Positions 32,301-47,098 of a stretch of 64,000 bases of DNA are shown here, one piece after another. The stretch is taken from NCBI RefSeq assembly GCF_036850765.1, contig NC_089490.1:243796562-243860561 (forward strand), read 5' to 3'. The position numbers were made by a program, and so were the translations under genes. Origin of the DNA: Saccopteryx bilineata. Its lineage: Eukaryota; Chordata; Mammalia; Chiroptera; Emballonuridae. Each line of letters starts with the position of its first letter. The stretch's first letter is position 1. Below the pieces are notes generated by a model. That model had not been told where the DNA came from and did no database searches. It saw nothing but the letters and a program-made list of their open reading frames with translations.

Positions 32301-35300
32301 AGCCTCTCCCTAACCTCAGTAACCCAGCCCAGGGCAAACACAAGCCAGAAATCACTGCGCGCAATGACACATCTGAGAGGGCGGCAGCCGCCTTCACGGG
32401 CACATCCACACGCTGTCCCATCTCCCATGGGCTTTAGTGCTTGCAACACTCCACGGCATAACTGACTCATTCTCCCGTGTGCTGTCCTGGTTGTTTTCAG
32501 TTTTTATGACTACAGATAATGCTGTGTGTGGTGAACGTTCTCAGATGTGAATCAGTGCTGCCCTCTCATTCTTTCTTATCATAAATTCCTAGACAAGTAA
32601 TCACTGGATCACGGGACAGGAATCCCTTCACACACTCATGGCCCAACCCACACCCAGCCCAGTGGAAAGGGAGAACGGTCACCTCACTGCCACCAGTCGC
32701 CCCACACGTTGCTCTTTTCAGGATAGTTTTGCAGAACTCCGAGAAACACGTACCAGACTCTATTATGGCTTCAGTGCTGTTCGCAGGGACTTTCTTCCAG
32801 TCCATGAGGCAGGGCTCAGGCTGAGAGGAGTTACACCACTTAATAACATAATCACAGGTCATGTTGGCATCGTAATTCCAGGTGAGGAGAATCCCATTTC
32901 TCACTCCAACAGTCTGCTCTATTTGGAGGTCATCTTCAACAAGAAAGAAGGACACTTTGCTGATGTCAAAAACAGTAACATAAGGTGAACCTCATGAAAA
33001 CAGGCAAGAGTTATAAAAATTACTTCTCTGTACAGAAATTTTAAAATAGCGCTCAAACTATATCAACCTTTATGTAAAGCCTAGAAGTGTCACTCTGTTA
33101 CCTCTGTTGTGACTATGGCAATTACCTGCACATGCAGATGAACTCAGCAGCTGAAACAAAGGAATAAAAGAGCATGCAGGATCAGGTGGTGATATCCTGG
33201 GGCCTGAGAAGGCTGGGGCAGAGGGTACCAGAGGGGACGTGGCAGGTGGAGGTGGGGCAGAGCACCAGGGGACAGTCTATGTCCCACCCCTGGTCACCAC
33301 CTGGGAGTGAGTGTGAGGTGGTGGTAGGGAGAGATGAGGGGTGGGGGGGAGGAGGAGGGAGAGGAGAGGAGGGGAAGACTGGGGGGAGAGGGAGTGGTTG
33401 GGGAGGGGAGGGAAAGGGAGAGATAGGGAGAGGAGGGGATGGATGGGGAGTGGAGGGCAGGGGGAGGGGAGGGGAGGGAAGGGAAGAGCAGAGGGGAGGG
33501 AAGGGGAAAGATGAAGAGAGGAGGGGGCAAGGGGGAGGGGAGGGGAGGAAAGAGAAGGGATGGGGAAGGCAAAGCGGAAGGGTGGGGAGAGGAGGGGAGG
33601 GAAGGGGTGAGAGGAGGGTATGTCAGGGAGGGAAGGGGAAGGGAGGGAAGGAGAGGGATGAAGAGGGATGGGGAGGGAAGGGCAGGGTGGAGGGGAAGGG
33701 AGGGGAGGAGAGGGGAGGGGAGGGAAGGGGATAGGAAGGCTAGTGGGGCAATATAGAGGGAACAGCCCAACCAGGGCCCATGGAGGACAGAGGGGTGAGG
33801 TGCAGAGGCTGGTGGGAAGGGGTTCAGTGTGAGGTTGTATCCAATCTCAGCCTAGGTGGTAAGATAGGCCCAAGGTAGGGAGTAATAAATTAGCATGGAT
33901 TAGAATACAATGACCAAAAAAGAAGAAAAATTTTTTGCAGAATAGCAGCAGAAAGAAGCATAGCCAGCCCTCCGTGTCCATGGGTTTTGCATGTGTTGAT
34001 TCAAGCAGCCACAAAAACAGTACTGTCAGTCAGCAGCTGGGAACCGCGGATGCAGAGGGCCCCCTGAACGCCCTGTCATACACCATCCTCTCTGAGAAGC
34101 TCAGCAGCCCTGGATTGGGGTCTCCTGGAACCTGTCCCCCACAGGAACTGAGGGATGACTGTACTTTCTCCCACTGATGTATGGTAAGGGTTTAGTAAAA
34201 AGCCACAGAAAGACTTTGTGAATAAAATTTGCACTCACAAATCAACTACTACTGAACACAAGACAAGAATCTGGCTTAGAGTAAAGAAGCCTTTGGATAT
34301 TAACAGCTTTTTGGCTCCATGAGGTTATAAAGCCACAAGGTAAACTGTGTTGACCAGCCGGGCCTCTAGCTTGGGACCCTTCAGGAACAGCAATTTATTC
34401 TAGAACTTCGGTAATGAAAACGAATGACCAGACTGTTGTGAGTTCTGTAATTACTGTCTTCTGAGGGGACAGGGTGAAGGTGAAAACACAGCTCTCCAGT
34501 TAGACAATAACACGGCTACTGCTCGCCCAGGAGAGCATGGGAGGGGCTGAGCCTGCGTGCAGGCTGAGGGCTGCTCACACCCCCTCCAGGCAGCGAGGCC
34601 AGGGGGCCACAGCCCTGGGATCGGTCAGTTGGGACCCTGGGCCTCGGAAACACCCTCCCGATTCCCCTGGCCCCCCTGACACAAGGACCAGGTCAGTGAT
34701 AAATAGTAAAACTGCCCCAGGAAAGAATCGAAGAGATATTTGGAGGACCGTCTTCCTCTAACAGCGGGTGCTCAGAGAAAGGTGCCCCGTACAGGGGCAG
34801 CACAGAACGGGCCAAGGAGATGGACTCAGAAGAGAAGTTGGCAGGGACAAGAGGCGAAGTGGCCATTTAAAACGCATGATTCAGGAAGCTGCCAAGGTAG
34901 CTGAGGCGGAACAGGCCCTTATGGGTAATCCATGAAATTTAAAGGAAAGCATTTGGTGTAATTTTAAAATTACACCTTTTTTAAATTATACTTTTTTTAA
35001 AAGTTTATACTGAAGGTGTCATTTGGACTTTAAGAGGAATTTATCAATAAAGGATTCCTATTAAAAGAAAGATTTATCAATGAAGCTGCCAATAAAACTG
35101 AGTATCTTTTCCTGTCTGACAGTTTGAAACAGTTTGAAAACAGCCTAGTGAACATAAGGATCAGCTCTCGTGGTGTTGGGGAGATACATGAAAATGGAAT
35201 CTGAATAAACTGTTAAAACATTTCTCCCTAGGAGTAATATCTGCCACCATAACTCCCCAACACAATGCATCACAATAACTGGGTCAATAATGATCTTATC

Positions 35301-38300
35301 CATCAGCGTAGATGTGTCAAGACTAGTGACCGCTGTTTCCAGGAGCAGCTGACAGTCATCTGTCTGTTCCTCCTTATATGTCAGCGGCAGCAGGACACTA
35401 TGAGAAGAAAGCTGATAGCAAGCAACCCTTGCAAAGCAGTTGACTTGAATTTCCTGTTCGTAGGCACGACGCTGTCTTCCACACTCACCATTTGGAATTT
35501 CCATACTAGCTATCTTCGAAGGCGGCGAGGAGCCCGCAGAGTTCTTCGCCACGACGCTGATAATGTAGTCATTTTTATCCAGCTGTATCTCTGCCTTGTG
35601 CTGCGGATCGGGGATCTCAGAAAAGGACTGTGTTTTCTCCTCTGATGAACACGACACATTATAGAAGAGTATTTTTCCATTAGCTTCATTCACGGGTAAA
35701 GGCTATGAAAAACAGCAAGATAAATTCTGTCACAGAAACCTGCAGAAGTGAGCACTTGATGAGGCCAGGACATCAAGTCTAAACTGGACACCATACAATC
35801 ACAAGATAACATCAGAAAAGATGATGCTAACCAGCAGTGTAAACTGCGCAAGTGACTCGGGACAAAAACTTTGTGCTATACACAGTACGAGCACTCAGAA
35901 ATATAAAAATGAAGTAAGTAAAAAGCAACATTTAGCCTCACATGTTGTGAAGGCTAAAACAGAAGCAAGTCAAAATGTGTTATGAGAAGCACTGCTCTAT
36001 ATAAAAACAAAACATTAAAAAGCATGGCATCATAGTCTTTTTAGAACATTTACTGTTTTCTCATTTTAAAGGAGCACATGCTCATTACAGAAAATCTGTG
36101 GTATTTTCTTCTGGTCATCTGGCCACTGCAACCTGCCCAGGCTTCTCCTGCTTCGCTGGCTCTTTAAAATGCCCTAATCTTCTGGGGGTCTACCCCCCTT
36201 CCTCTTTCCACCTGCACACTCTCCCCGAGGGACCCCATTTACCCTGTAGGTTACCAAAGGCTTTGACTTCAGCTCTACTCTCTCCCCTGAGCTCCAGAGC
36301 CTTCCTCCCAGCCACCACCACCTACTGGACTCAACTCGACTAGGACAGCCCAGTGACACATGTTTTAAAAACCTCAACATGTCCAAAACAACTTAATTTT
36401 CCACCCAAACATGACAGAACGGTTAACCTTGTGACTGTAGTTAGAGTCTGAATCACTTCCATGTTTTTAATCCTTGGTTAAACATTCATCTACTTTGAAC
36501 AATATTCAAAAAAACTTCCTCTACATTGAAATAATATATAATCAGTACCATGTTATTGTGAGTTTTGACAGACAACTGAGGGTAGCCAGGAGAATTTCTA
36601 GTCAGGATAAGAGGGGACGAAACAGTTACACAATCTCAAAGCAATGGAAGTTGTCTGGAATACACACCAAAGACTTCACTTTACTCAAAGTGTGATTCCT
36701 GTCAAATTTTTGTAAAAATCACATTGTTTTACTTTCAACAACAAAATCCACTAAAGAACTCTGATTATGACTGATATTATGAAATCTGACGTTGAAAGCA
36801 ATTTTTAATGGTCATAAATCAGATTAAAAAATATAGCAACAAAAATGTTCCACTAGGAAAAAACTAAAATATAATGCAATTTGTATTTTTATATAAATTT
36901 TACAAAACTGTCAAATTATAATGCAATTTACTTAAGGGAAACAAATTACACGTAAAATATATAAAAAGTTGGTGTCCTATTCATCAAAAAAAAAAGCAAC
37001 ATAGACAATCAGGATTTTAACGTGCAGCTTCTGGCTGTATTTCTGACTAAAGTGAGACGGACTAAATTCATGAAATCCTCAGGTACCATATGGGCCCCAT
37101 GAAAGCAGAGAACAGAAGGCTGAGATCTGAGCCGTTCATCACGAACATGACTGCGGTGCAGCAGCAGCGAGACGGGAGGGATCCGGGGGTTCTAGGAGCC
37201 CGGTCACAGGCTCGGCAGTTCCGCATACCCGAGAAAGCCTGGCTTCTTGGTAACCAAGTAGGTAGTTTACCATCATCAAGTTATGGAAATATTCAAGGAG
37301 ACATGTGACATTTACCTTCCAGTATATTATTAGGTTTTTCCCATCAGAACGCCACTCTCTCCAAGTATCTGGTCCCTTTGAAGGAACTGGGAAAGAGATG
37401 TAAGAGTTAGTGTCTGAAGACGTGTTGGTTGGTTGATAATGCCAGTAATTTAGATGATGGTGCTTGCCATTTTTTTTCTAGGGTTTTGGAATTCTAAATA
37501 AATAGGTAAAGCACTTAGTGGCTTCCACTTAACAAGTGAAATAAGAAAAAGCTCTCAAAGTCTGCAGAACACAGGGCCCCTTATGATGGGTTAAAATCAC
37601 CCACAAGGCTAAAGTGGTGGGTGTGAGGGTCCCTCTCTGTCTCTCATCCTCCCATCCTCCTTACTCAGGCCCTGCCTGGCTTCCTGGTTGCTCCTCTAGC
37701 CTGCGCTGGACCTGCCCCAGGCTTTGTGCACATTCTCTGCCCCAGAATAGACCTCCCGGCTAGCTTACCCCCTCCTTTGCATCTCAGCTCACTTTCCTAT
37801 TAGTGAGGTCTTGCCCAGCTACTCCGTTTAAAACTGCAACTCTCCTCCCATGTCAGCCCCTTCCTAGGTTCTATTTTTCTCTGTAGCCCTCACTACCACC
37901 TGACATACTAGTATGTAATAAAAACAGTCATTTGTAATCCTCTATCCGATAAATCTCATGGGCAGAGAGTGCTGTTTTATTCACTGCTGTGCCCCTGGTG
38001 AACAGAACAATTCCTGACACATGATGGGTACTCAATGACTGTGAGGTGAATAATGCCTTCATCTTAATGAAGTATAAACAAAATGTCCCTTTCCTTTGGG
38101 CCACAACAGCTCATCAACTGAAGGCAAAGCACCAGTGGTGGCAAGTCTCCAAAATGCCCAATGAGACTGGTCACACCTCCTGATGTCCCTGCCCTCGCGT
38201 GGTCCCCTCCATGCTATATCAGGGTTGCCTTGTGTGACCTATAGCGTATGGCATACATCAGGGGTCCCCAAACTTTTTACACAGGGGTCAGTTCACTGTC

Positions 38301-41300
38301 CCTCAGACTGTTGGAGGGCCAGACTATAAAAAAAAACTATGAACAAATTCCTATGCACACTGCACATATCTTATTTTAAAGTAAAAAAACAAAATGGGAA
38401 CTGATACAATATTTAAAATAAAGAACAAGTAAATTTAAATCAACAAACTGACCAGTATTTCAGTGGGAACTATGGGCCTGCTTTTGGCTAATGAGATGGT
38501 CAATGACAGGTTCCATATTTGTCACTGCTAGCCGTAACAAGTGATATGACACGCTTCTGGAGCCGTGACGCGTGTGTCTCGCGTCACTGGAAGTAGTGCT
38601 GTACGTGAGCAATGCCTCGCTTTGCGGTGCCACCACATACAGTGCTCCACATACAGCATCCGCATCCTGTGCTCCTCTCACTGACCACCAATGAAAGAGG
38701 TGCCCCTTCCGGAAGTACGGCAGGGGGCCGGATAAATGGCCTCAGGGGGCCGCATGCGGCCCGCGGGCCGTAGTTTGGGGAACCCTGGCATACATGAAGG
38801 TATGTCCCTTCTGAGGCTAGGTCACGAAAGACACTGTGGAGGCACCCCCGTTCTCCCCACGATCACTAAGTCCACGAGGAGCTGCTGCCAGGTTCCGAGG
38901 ATGGCAGCAGCTCTACGGAGAGCAGCTGATGTCTCCTGCCCGCAGCTGTGTGAGTGCACCATCTTGAGGCAGACCCTCCAGCCCAAAAAAAGCCAGCAGC
39001 TACCGCCCACGTGGTGACTGGCTTCATGACACACTCTAGGCCAGAGCCACTCAGCTAAGTTGCTTCTGAGTTTCTGACCACAGATACTGACATAATACAT
39101 TGCTGCTGTTTTAAGGCACTGAGTTTTGGGGTAATTGGTCTTGTAGCAAGAGATAACTAATATATTCATTTTCTGGACTCATGCCTACGATTCATTTCTG
39201 ATGATCTAAATATTTCTTACACATATTGCAAAGCTTCTCTCCTCTCTCCAGTCTTCATGTGGAGAGACAAAATCTGGATGAACATTCATTACTTTTTGTT
39301 TTACTGTTTGTTAAACTTGGGGGAAGAAGTTCTGTCTTCCCCAGGCTGTACCATATAAGTAAAGAATCTGCTATCTTTTGATGAATAACTCCTGAAAATC
39401 ACACCTATTTCTACTTTCTGTTTTAAAGCTGACATCTGACTAATCAAGGAATCTTTTCCTGTCTTTGGGAATTATACTAGGAAAACCAGTTACCTGATTC
39501 TATTGCTATTCTAATTCAGATGAACTTCAGAAACCAAAGTTCAAGCCCTCAGCCCCATCCATTTCTCAGGCTTCGGTCAAAAATAAAAATTCTCACAAAT
39601 TCTCTCTGTTAGTAATTGTTTCTAATGAAAAGGCAATCTAAATAGATGATGAAAAGTCCAGGACAGTCCCTGGCCAGTTGGCTCAGAGGTAGAGTATCAA
39701 CTGGTTTGTGGAAGTCCTGGGTTCAATTCCTGGTCAGGGCACACAGAAGGGACCATCTGCTTCTCCACTCTTCCCCCTCACTCTTTTTTATCTCTCTTCC
39801 CCACCCTCAGCCATGGCTTGACTGGTTAGAGAACATCAGCCCTAGGCACTGAGGATGGCTCCATGGAGCCTCCACCTCAGGTGCTAAAAATAGTTCAGTT
39901 GCGAGCATGGCCCCAGACAGGGGTTGCCGAATAGATCCCAATCAGAACACATGTGGGAGTCTATTTCCCCTCCTCTCAAAAAAAGAAAGAAAATAAAAAG
40001 AAAATTCCAGGACAAGAAAGAGTGTGAGAAAAATCAGCCCCTGATTTTACTGGGGTCCCAGTCTGGTTTCCTACACCATCACCTTCCTGTCGACATGATC
40101 ATACTGTGGGGTGGGTAGCCTAGGCCTTCCACACAACACAAGCCAAGCATTGTCCCGTCACAAAACTTCAAAAACACCATCTAAAAGGACTGTATGATAT
40201 TTTACTAGTAGATATTATATGATTACATAATTTAGTGATCTTCTTTAAAAATAGTTGTAGAATTTCAGGAATCACAGTAATAATTAACCATGAATCATTT
40301 AGTTAACTTACTGGCTTCTGTGGTTACATATTGTTTTTCATTGCTCCATCTGCTCCATTTCCAGAAAGTTTCACTAGAACAACGGATCCGAAAAGTATAC
40401 ACAGTATATGGATTTAACTTGTCCACAACAGTGAGATAATTTGAATTTTGTACTCCTTTGATTGTGACATTCCGCTATCAGAAAAAAAATGAATAGGTGT
40501 GTATGTGTGTATGAATACACACACACACATACTTTTTTAAAATAAGAAAGCCTCCCAAATATGTAACATAAATTGACTCAAGGTCCACATAAGTTTACCT
40601 CTGTAATCAAAAATACTTCATTCCTATAATATTTTAAGTCTTTTAAAAAATAATTTTACTGATTTGAGTGAGAGAGAAAGAAACACTGATTTTTCTACTT
40701 ATTTACAAATTCATTGGTGGATTCTTGTATGTGTCCTGACCAGAGATCAAACCCACAACCTTGGCATATCGGGACAATGCTCTAACCAACTGAGCTAACC
40801 AGCTGGACTATAATATTTTAATTCTTATATAAATGCCAAACCAGTGAAATTATTCCCTGCAATAGCAATAAACAAAACTGAGGTGTCTTTTTAATCCAAA
40901 TACTGAATCTAATAATAGTGGTCAATTAAATTATGCAAAGAGGAGAATATAATTGTAGTAATAAGTCAATGGCTAATGGTACCTTGAGAATTACACATAT
41001 TATTTGGATGGTATCTGGAAGCTTACTGAAGGCAGGCTTCATCTCAAACCTGCTTTTTTTACATGGCTCTTTTTACAGTACGTCTAGTGTGATGCATAAT
41101 GTAGCAAGTCAATAAACATTTAAACTCAATAAAATTAAAATTAAGTAATTCAAAACAAATTAGAGGATCTGCATACATCAGGAAAAGCCTCTAAGCTCCC
41201 GATTACCCATTACAAAGAGCCTGTGGAGTTACATTTTCCAGTGTGACTGATATTGTAGAAATCATTAGTAAGTTTCCAAATGAACATTTAAGTATGATTA

Positions 41301-44300
41301 TCATTTATTTTGGACTTACCACAAATTACAAGATGATGCAGTATAAAAATCAACCTAAGTATTGAAAATGTATTAAAAAGTCATGTTTTGACTTATAATA
41401 ACCAATTATAACCTGCTCCTGTGGCTGCACTTAGCAGTTTTAAAAATCACATTTTCTCTTTGCTGCCAATTAGTCCATTATCTAATGCGAAAGGTTACAG
41501 CAAAAACTACTCATTGATTCACAAATTTCTTGAGCACCAGCTACATACCAGGCACTATACTAGACCTGGAAACAATGTGAGTAGGACAAGTCAAACTTAC
41601 GTTTTGTAATATCCAGTACTATAACTGTTTTCAACTGCTAAATATAATGTTATTACATTTGTATATAATATCTTGGTTCTTAGTAAATCTCTTATAATAA
41701 TGAGAGCTTATGCATATAAAATTTACTTATTTACTTAGCTATTTTTGAAAACTAAGTATTTTATCCAAAATAACCTCTAAGAGAGTTTCTAGAAGAATCT
41801 TACCAATTCTTGCACTGAGTTAGCTTTGTTAATTTCAACTTGACACAACAGTTTGATCTTGGTAAAGCTGCCTGGTAAATTCCAGGAAAGTATAACAGCT
41901 GTGGAATTAACATCCTTCATTTTAACTGAAGAAGGAGCATGAGGATAAACTGCAAATATAATATTTAAAGATTAATTACTTTAAAAGATATTTCCTAATA
42001 TGACAAATGGGACTCAAGGGAAATAAAAATAGGAGAGGTACTGTAAGTGCTGAGCAACATTCTGCTCAGCATTTGTGGAATACACAAGCCTCACTTCACT
42101 GCTGACAACAGGCCAACATTGTTCAAGAACCAATCCTGCTGAAGGTTCCTCCACTGCTGTCAAGTATACGGAAAGGTAGTTAGAGTATAGTCTCTACATG
42201 TAAGGAACCTCTGATTTACTTGGGGATTGACAAACAGAAGGTAAATCAGAAAGAGCACAGAAGTTAAGTTCTAAATATGGGGCACACATATTAAGAGCTA
42301 TAGTAGGTATTTAGAGAGACAGGGTAAAAAGAATCCTATAGTGAAGATGTAAGATGAGCTTTGAAAGAAGAATCAGACTAATGTTGGAAAAACGAATGCA
42401 GGACAGCATTTCAAGTTGAGGTCTTGGCACAGTGAAGCTAAGAGCACATGACACCCGTGACAACGCATACACCTATCTGAGTAGTGGGAAAGAACCACAT
42501 AGTAAATAGCGTTGAAATAGCAGAGGGCAGACAAATGCATATAAACATTACCACACAAGTATAAAATGTAGCCATTTTGTCCTCACATAAAATAGGAAAT
42601 GACAATGATGGGGAGAAATAATTGATAAAAGTGATTCCTAGTTGACAAAGAGGACAGCAGTGTCATCTGCTCATCGCTTGCCAGGCTGTAGCAGAGTGCG
42701 TCTGGGTTAAGCCCTGTCCCCTCAACTGAATCTCCTGGGAGGCAGAGCCTGGCACGGAGCTGATGCACATGGAATGCCCACAGCAATGACTGCCAAGTGA
42801 TGGACCATATTTTATTTCTATTTTGAGCTATACATCAATAGGATTGGTAACAACTAGTAAATCATCAGCAATAAAAAGGACTGAACTATTTACTGATAAT
42901 TCACAATAACTTGGATGGGTCTCAGAGGTATTACCCTTAGTTTAAAAAAATGTCAACCTCCACAGGTTATATACTGTGTGATTTCATTTATGGAATATTT
43001 TCAAGCTGACAAAACAATAGGGCTGTTGCCTGGGGACGAGAATGTGACAGTGTGAGTGTGGGATGGAGCTGTGACAGAAGTTATGCAGCTGGACTGTGTT
43101 GGTTCCATGAATCTATATACATACATACATCTGATTACAGAGAGCTACACGCATACACGTATACACAACACACACACACACAACTGAATGCACACAAAAA
43201 CTGGTGAAAATTGAGCAAGGTCAGTAGTGTGGTTCATGGTACTGCACCCAGATCAATTGCCTAGCCTGGATATCGTACTACAGTGACATAAGCTGTCACC
43301 ATTGGGGAAAGCCTGGTGAAGGGACCATGGGGTTAATTCATTATTTTTCATAACCACCTATAATTATTTCAAAGTAAAAAGGCTTTAAAAAGTGGGCAAA
43401 AATTTTTTTAGAAGTTAAAAACTACTAAGTAAAAAGCCACAGATGGTCTCTATGTAAATGAAATGACCAATGCAAAATTTTATCTGGATTCAAGAAAATG
43501 GTGACTTGAAATTATGTATCTTAAAGCTTTTAAAATAAAATTTACAAGGTTCATATTAGCAATGGCAAAGAAAATAATCATAAAAAGTAATCCCTAGATG
43601 CACTTGTCATTAATCTCCATACATGTCACTTCTAAAGTCATTTTGAAGACACTGGTTTAAATAGCGGCTTACCTTTCTCAGTCACATTAACCAAAACCGT
43701 GGATTCTGTCTGACCCAGGTGATTGCGAGCATACAAAGTAAAGTTGTATATTTCTTCATCTGGAAGTATTTGAAAGTATAACTGATAGGTTTCATTTATG
43801 GGCGCTTCAACTCTTTTAAATTCAATATATTTTCCTGAAAAACTGTTAATAAGAACATTAAAATAATGTCAAAATGGCAAGAGGTAAATAGTGCAGGGAA
43901 AAAAACGAATGGGTAAATTTCTAATTAATGTTTTTGAAGTGTATAGAGGTACTACATACTCAGGGAAGAAAATGTATAGGACCCAGTAAACAGAAGAAAA
44001 TAATCAGCCATAAGCTTACTACCAGGAGAGTCTCTGTTCATATTTGAGGGCTGCTCATTCTAGGCTTTGTCAAAAAGGAGACAAATCGAGTCTATATGCA
44101 TTACTTGCAGTATCGATAGTATATCCTATTTTATACCATGTATTTGGTCTTCTATCTTGCTCATAACATAAAAGAGATAGAGCATTTCCCTGTATCATGT
44201 ATCATGTACCATCCTTCTAACAGGCTTCTTGCTGCTGAAGTCCAGTACCTTTCTCTGGTGATCTTTACCTTTCAAATAAAGTGTAAGCTGTACTGCGAGG

Positions 44301-47057
44301 GCCCACCAATGCCGTTGGTCTTCCTGGGTCCCAAGTACATATAATCTCTTTTAAATCATATGTCTCACAATTCAGTTTTTGAGGAACATCAGGTGGATCT
44401 AAAAGAAGAAAAATGTAGTTACTTATTTAAAATATGTTCCCTGCAAATGTTTCACAAATGGTAATTATATTTTGTACAACTTCCTTAAAAATGAAATAAT
44501 GTAATTTTTCACTTTAGTTTTTAAACAATAGCATGTTTTTTCAGAACTCATATTACATTAGAAATGACAAATTAAAATATATTGAAGAGTGACTCTTAGC
44601 TCATTTGAAAACTCCTCAAAGCAACGTAAAGATATGGACTTTTTTTTTCCTTTTGGCCTTACATACTATTTAAGTCTATCAGGTCTTTCAATGGATGGTG
44701 TGTCCAGTAAGTTAAGTCAGAAAAATCTACAGGTTACAAGTATTATTACTAATCACCTATACATATATGATTAGAAAAGAAGTACCAAGTCATATTAAGT
44801 CAATATGGCCCTGGCTAGTTGGCTCAGTAGTAGAGCGTTGGCCCAAAGTGTGGAAGTCCCAGGTTTGATTCCTGGTCAGGGCACACAGGAGATGCGACCA
44901 TCTGCTTCCCTATCACTTCCCCTCTCCCTTCTTTCTCTCTTTTTCTTTTTGTTTTTTTTTTTTTTTTTTGTTTGTTTTTTTTTGTTTTGTATTTTTCTGA
45001 AGCTGGAAACGGGGAGAGACAGTCAGACAGACTCCCGCATGCGCCCGACCAGGATCCACCCGGCACGCCCACCAGGGGTGATGCTCTGCCCCTCCGGGGC
45101 ATCACTCTGCCGCGAACAGAGCCACTCTAGCTCCTGGGGCAGAGGCCAAGGAGCCATCCCCAGCACCCCAGGCCATCTTTGCTCCAATGGAGCCTTGGCT
45201 GCGGGAGGGGAAGAGAGAGACAGAGAGGAAGGAGGGGGGGTGGAGAAGCAAATGGGTGCTTCTCCTATGTGCCCTGGCCAGGAATCGAACCCGGTTCCCC
45301 CACATGCCAGGTCGACGCTCTACCACTGAGCCAACCGGCCAGGACCACTTTCTCTCTTTTTCTCCTCCTCCTGCAGCCATGGTTCGTTTGAGCAAGTTGG
45401 TCCCAGGCTCTGAGGATGGCGCCATGGCCTCCCTGGCCTCAGGCACTAAAATAGCTTGGTTGCTGAGCAACAGTGCAACAGCCCCAGATGGGCAGAACAT
45501 CGCCCTATAGGGGGCTTGCTGGGTAGATCCTGGTTGGGGCGCATGTGGGAGTCCGCCTCTCTGCTTCCCCGCCTCTCCCTTAATAATAATAATAATAATA
45601 ATAATAGTCAACCTAAGTCATGTTAGAAGTTTTGAAGCTCTTATATAAGTTAACAGAACTATTATCTACAAAGTAACTCTAGATAAAATTCAGCATCTCC
45701 CTACAGTCAAAGTGATTGCCCCTCTTCTGTCATTTTGGTTCTTTTTATTATTATTTTTTAATTGAATATATTGATTTTAGCGAGGGGAAATGAGAGACAG
45801 AGACAGGAACATCAATCTGTTCCTGTACGTGCCCTACCCAGGGATCGAACCAGTAACATCTGTGCTTCGGGAAGATGCTCTAACCAACCAAATCATCCAG
45901 CCAGGGTTTGTTTTTGTTCTTTGTTGAAACTATTCTCTCTGGCCTTGTTCAGGCAGGACTAAAAAGGGAAAAATGTTTTTCTGAGTGTGTTAAAGTGATG
46001 AAGGAAAATTATGCAGTCTGACAGTGATTATAAAGTTGAAATTTCTGTGATATATTTCACCAAGCATATATAAAAAAACAATATTTCCTATGGTGACATT
46101 TAAACCCTTTGAGTAGTATGAATGTTCATGTACATCCTCGTGCCTCCTGACCATCCAGAGTACTATCAAACATGTGTAAGGCAAAAAAAGGCACATGTAT
46201 GTTCTTCTTGTTTCCATAAGTTAGTTATCAAACAAACACGATTTTAAGTTAATAAAACTGTCACTGGAACTAATTTCATTTTTGAAAAAAAACTCACTCC
46301 TGGGGGTCAGCAAGTATGAAAAAAACTCACTACTCAAAAGGGTCAAACAAACTGCCATACAAAGTAAGCTTTCTAAAAAATAATTATCTACCTGCTGACA
46401 AATTCTGTAAAATTATTTTTTTTAAAAAACCCAAATTTTTAAACCGTTTTTAGTTTATTAACCAAGAGTTAGAAAATATACCTGCCTTCTCTGAAGATAA
46501 GAATAATGTCCTCCAGGGATATTTTAGGTAATACCGGAAGAAGTAATATATATTTATATTACAATCTAACAGTTGGATATGATGCTAATATTGACATATT
46601 TGTTTTAAAAACTTTTAAATCTAAGACCAAACTTTCAGTCATTTTATTAAAACGACACACCTAATTTTTTTTAGTATATTTAAAATGCAGATATTTTAGT
46701 ATCTGGCAGATATATTTAAGTTGAAATATTTAAAGTCTAAACAACAGGAGCAAACTAGAAAGATGTGGAAGCAAAGACAGAAGGAGAAAAAATGAAAGAG
46801 TAGTATTTACAAGGTAATGTACAGATTTTCTTTTCAAAGAAGTTAACATACAAAAGAAACAAGTGAACCAGGCAAGCCAGATATAACTCAATTGTATTTC
46901 TCTATGCTAGCAATTAAAGCAAATAGAAAATGTAATTTGAATATCAAAGCCATTTTTATGAAAATATTTTCAAGTGAGGAAGTATAAAATTTGACATATG
47001 ATATAAATATTTATGTGCTCTAATCCTATGTCACAGTGTCTCATTTTAAAATATCTT

Positions 47058-47098
<41 letters not shown>

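Larger units (their letters stand above)
32934..35488 (-). other. LIFR: LIFR intron 13
   Basis: Holds a large polypurine tract (33310-33740) and a Tigger-like MITE (33963-34161). The rest, including the moderately GC-rich 34490-34760 part, shows no recognisable feature. Confidence 0.85.
37387..40311 (-). other. LIFR: LIFR intron 11
   Basis: 2.9 kb with an L2 remnant (37600-38060), a 529-bp hAT element (38259-38787) and a SINE (39666-40005). Nothing is seen in 38800-39650. Confidence 0.85.

Noticed and set aside
32928..32946. Alternative upstream acceptor for LIFR exon 14 (GACATCAG)
   Set aside because: It would add KVSFFLVE-like residues and break the conserved IPN-DDL join and phase.
33174..33756. 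Gly/Glu/Arg-rich ORFs of 105-186 codons (and the reverse Pro/Ser-rich one)
   Set aside because: Products of the polypurine simple repeat, not protein coding.
44805..45611. ORFs of 107-174 codons on both strands
   Set aside because: They run through nested SINEs; the same frames recur in other copies of the family.
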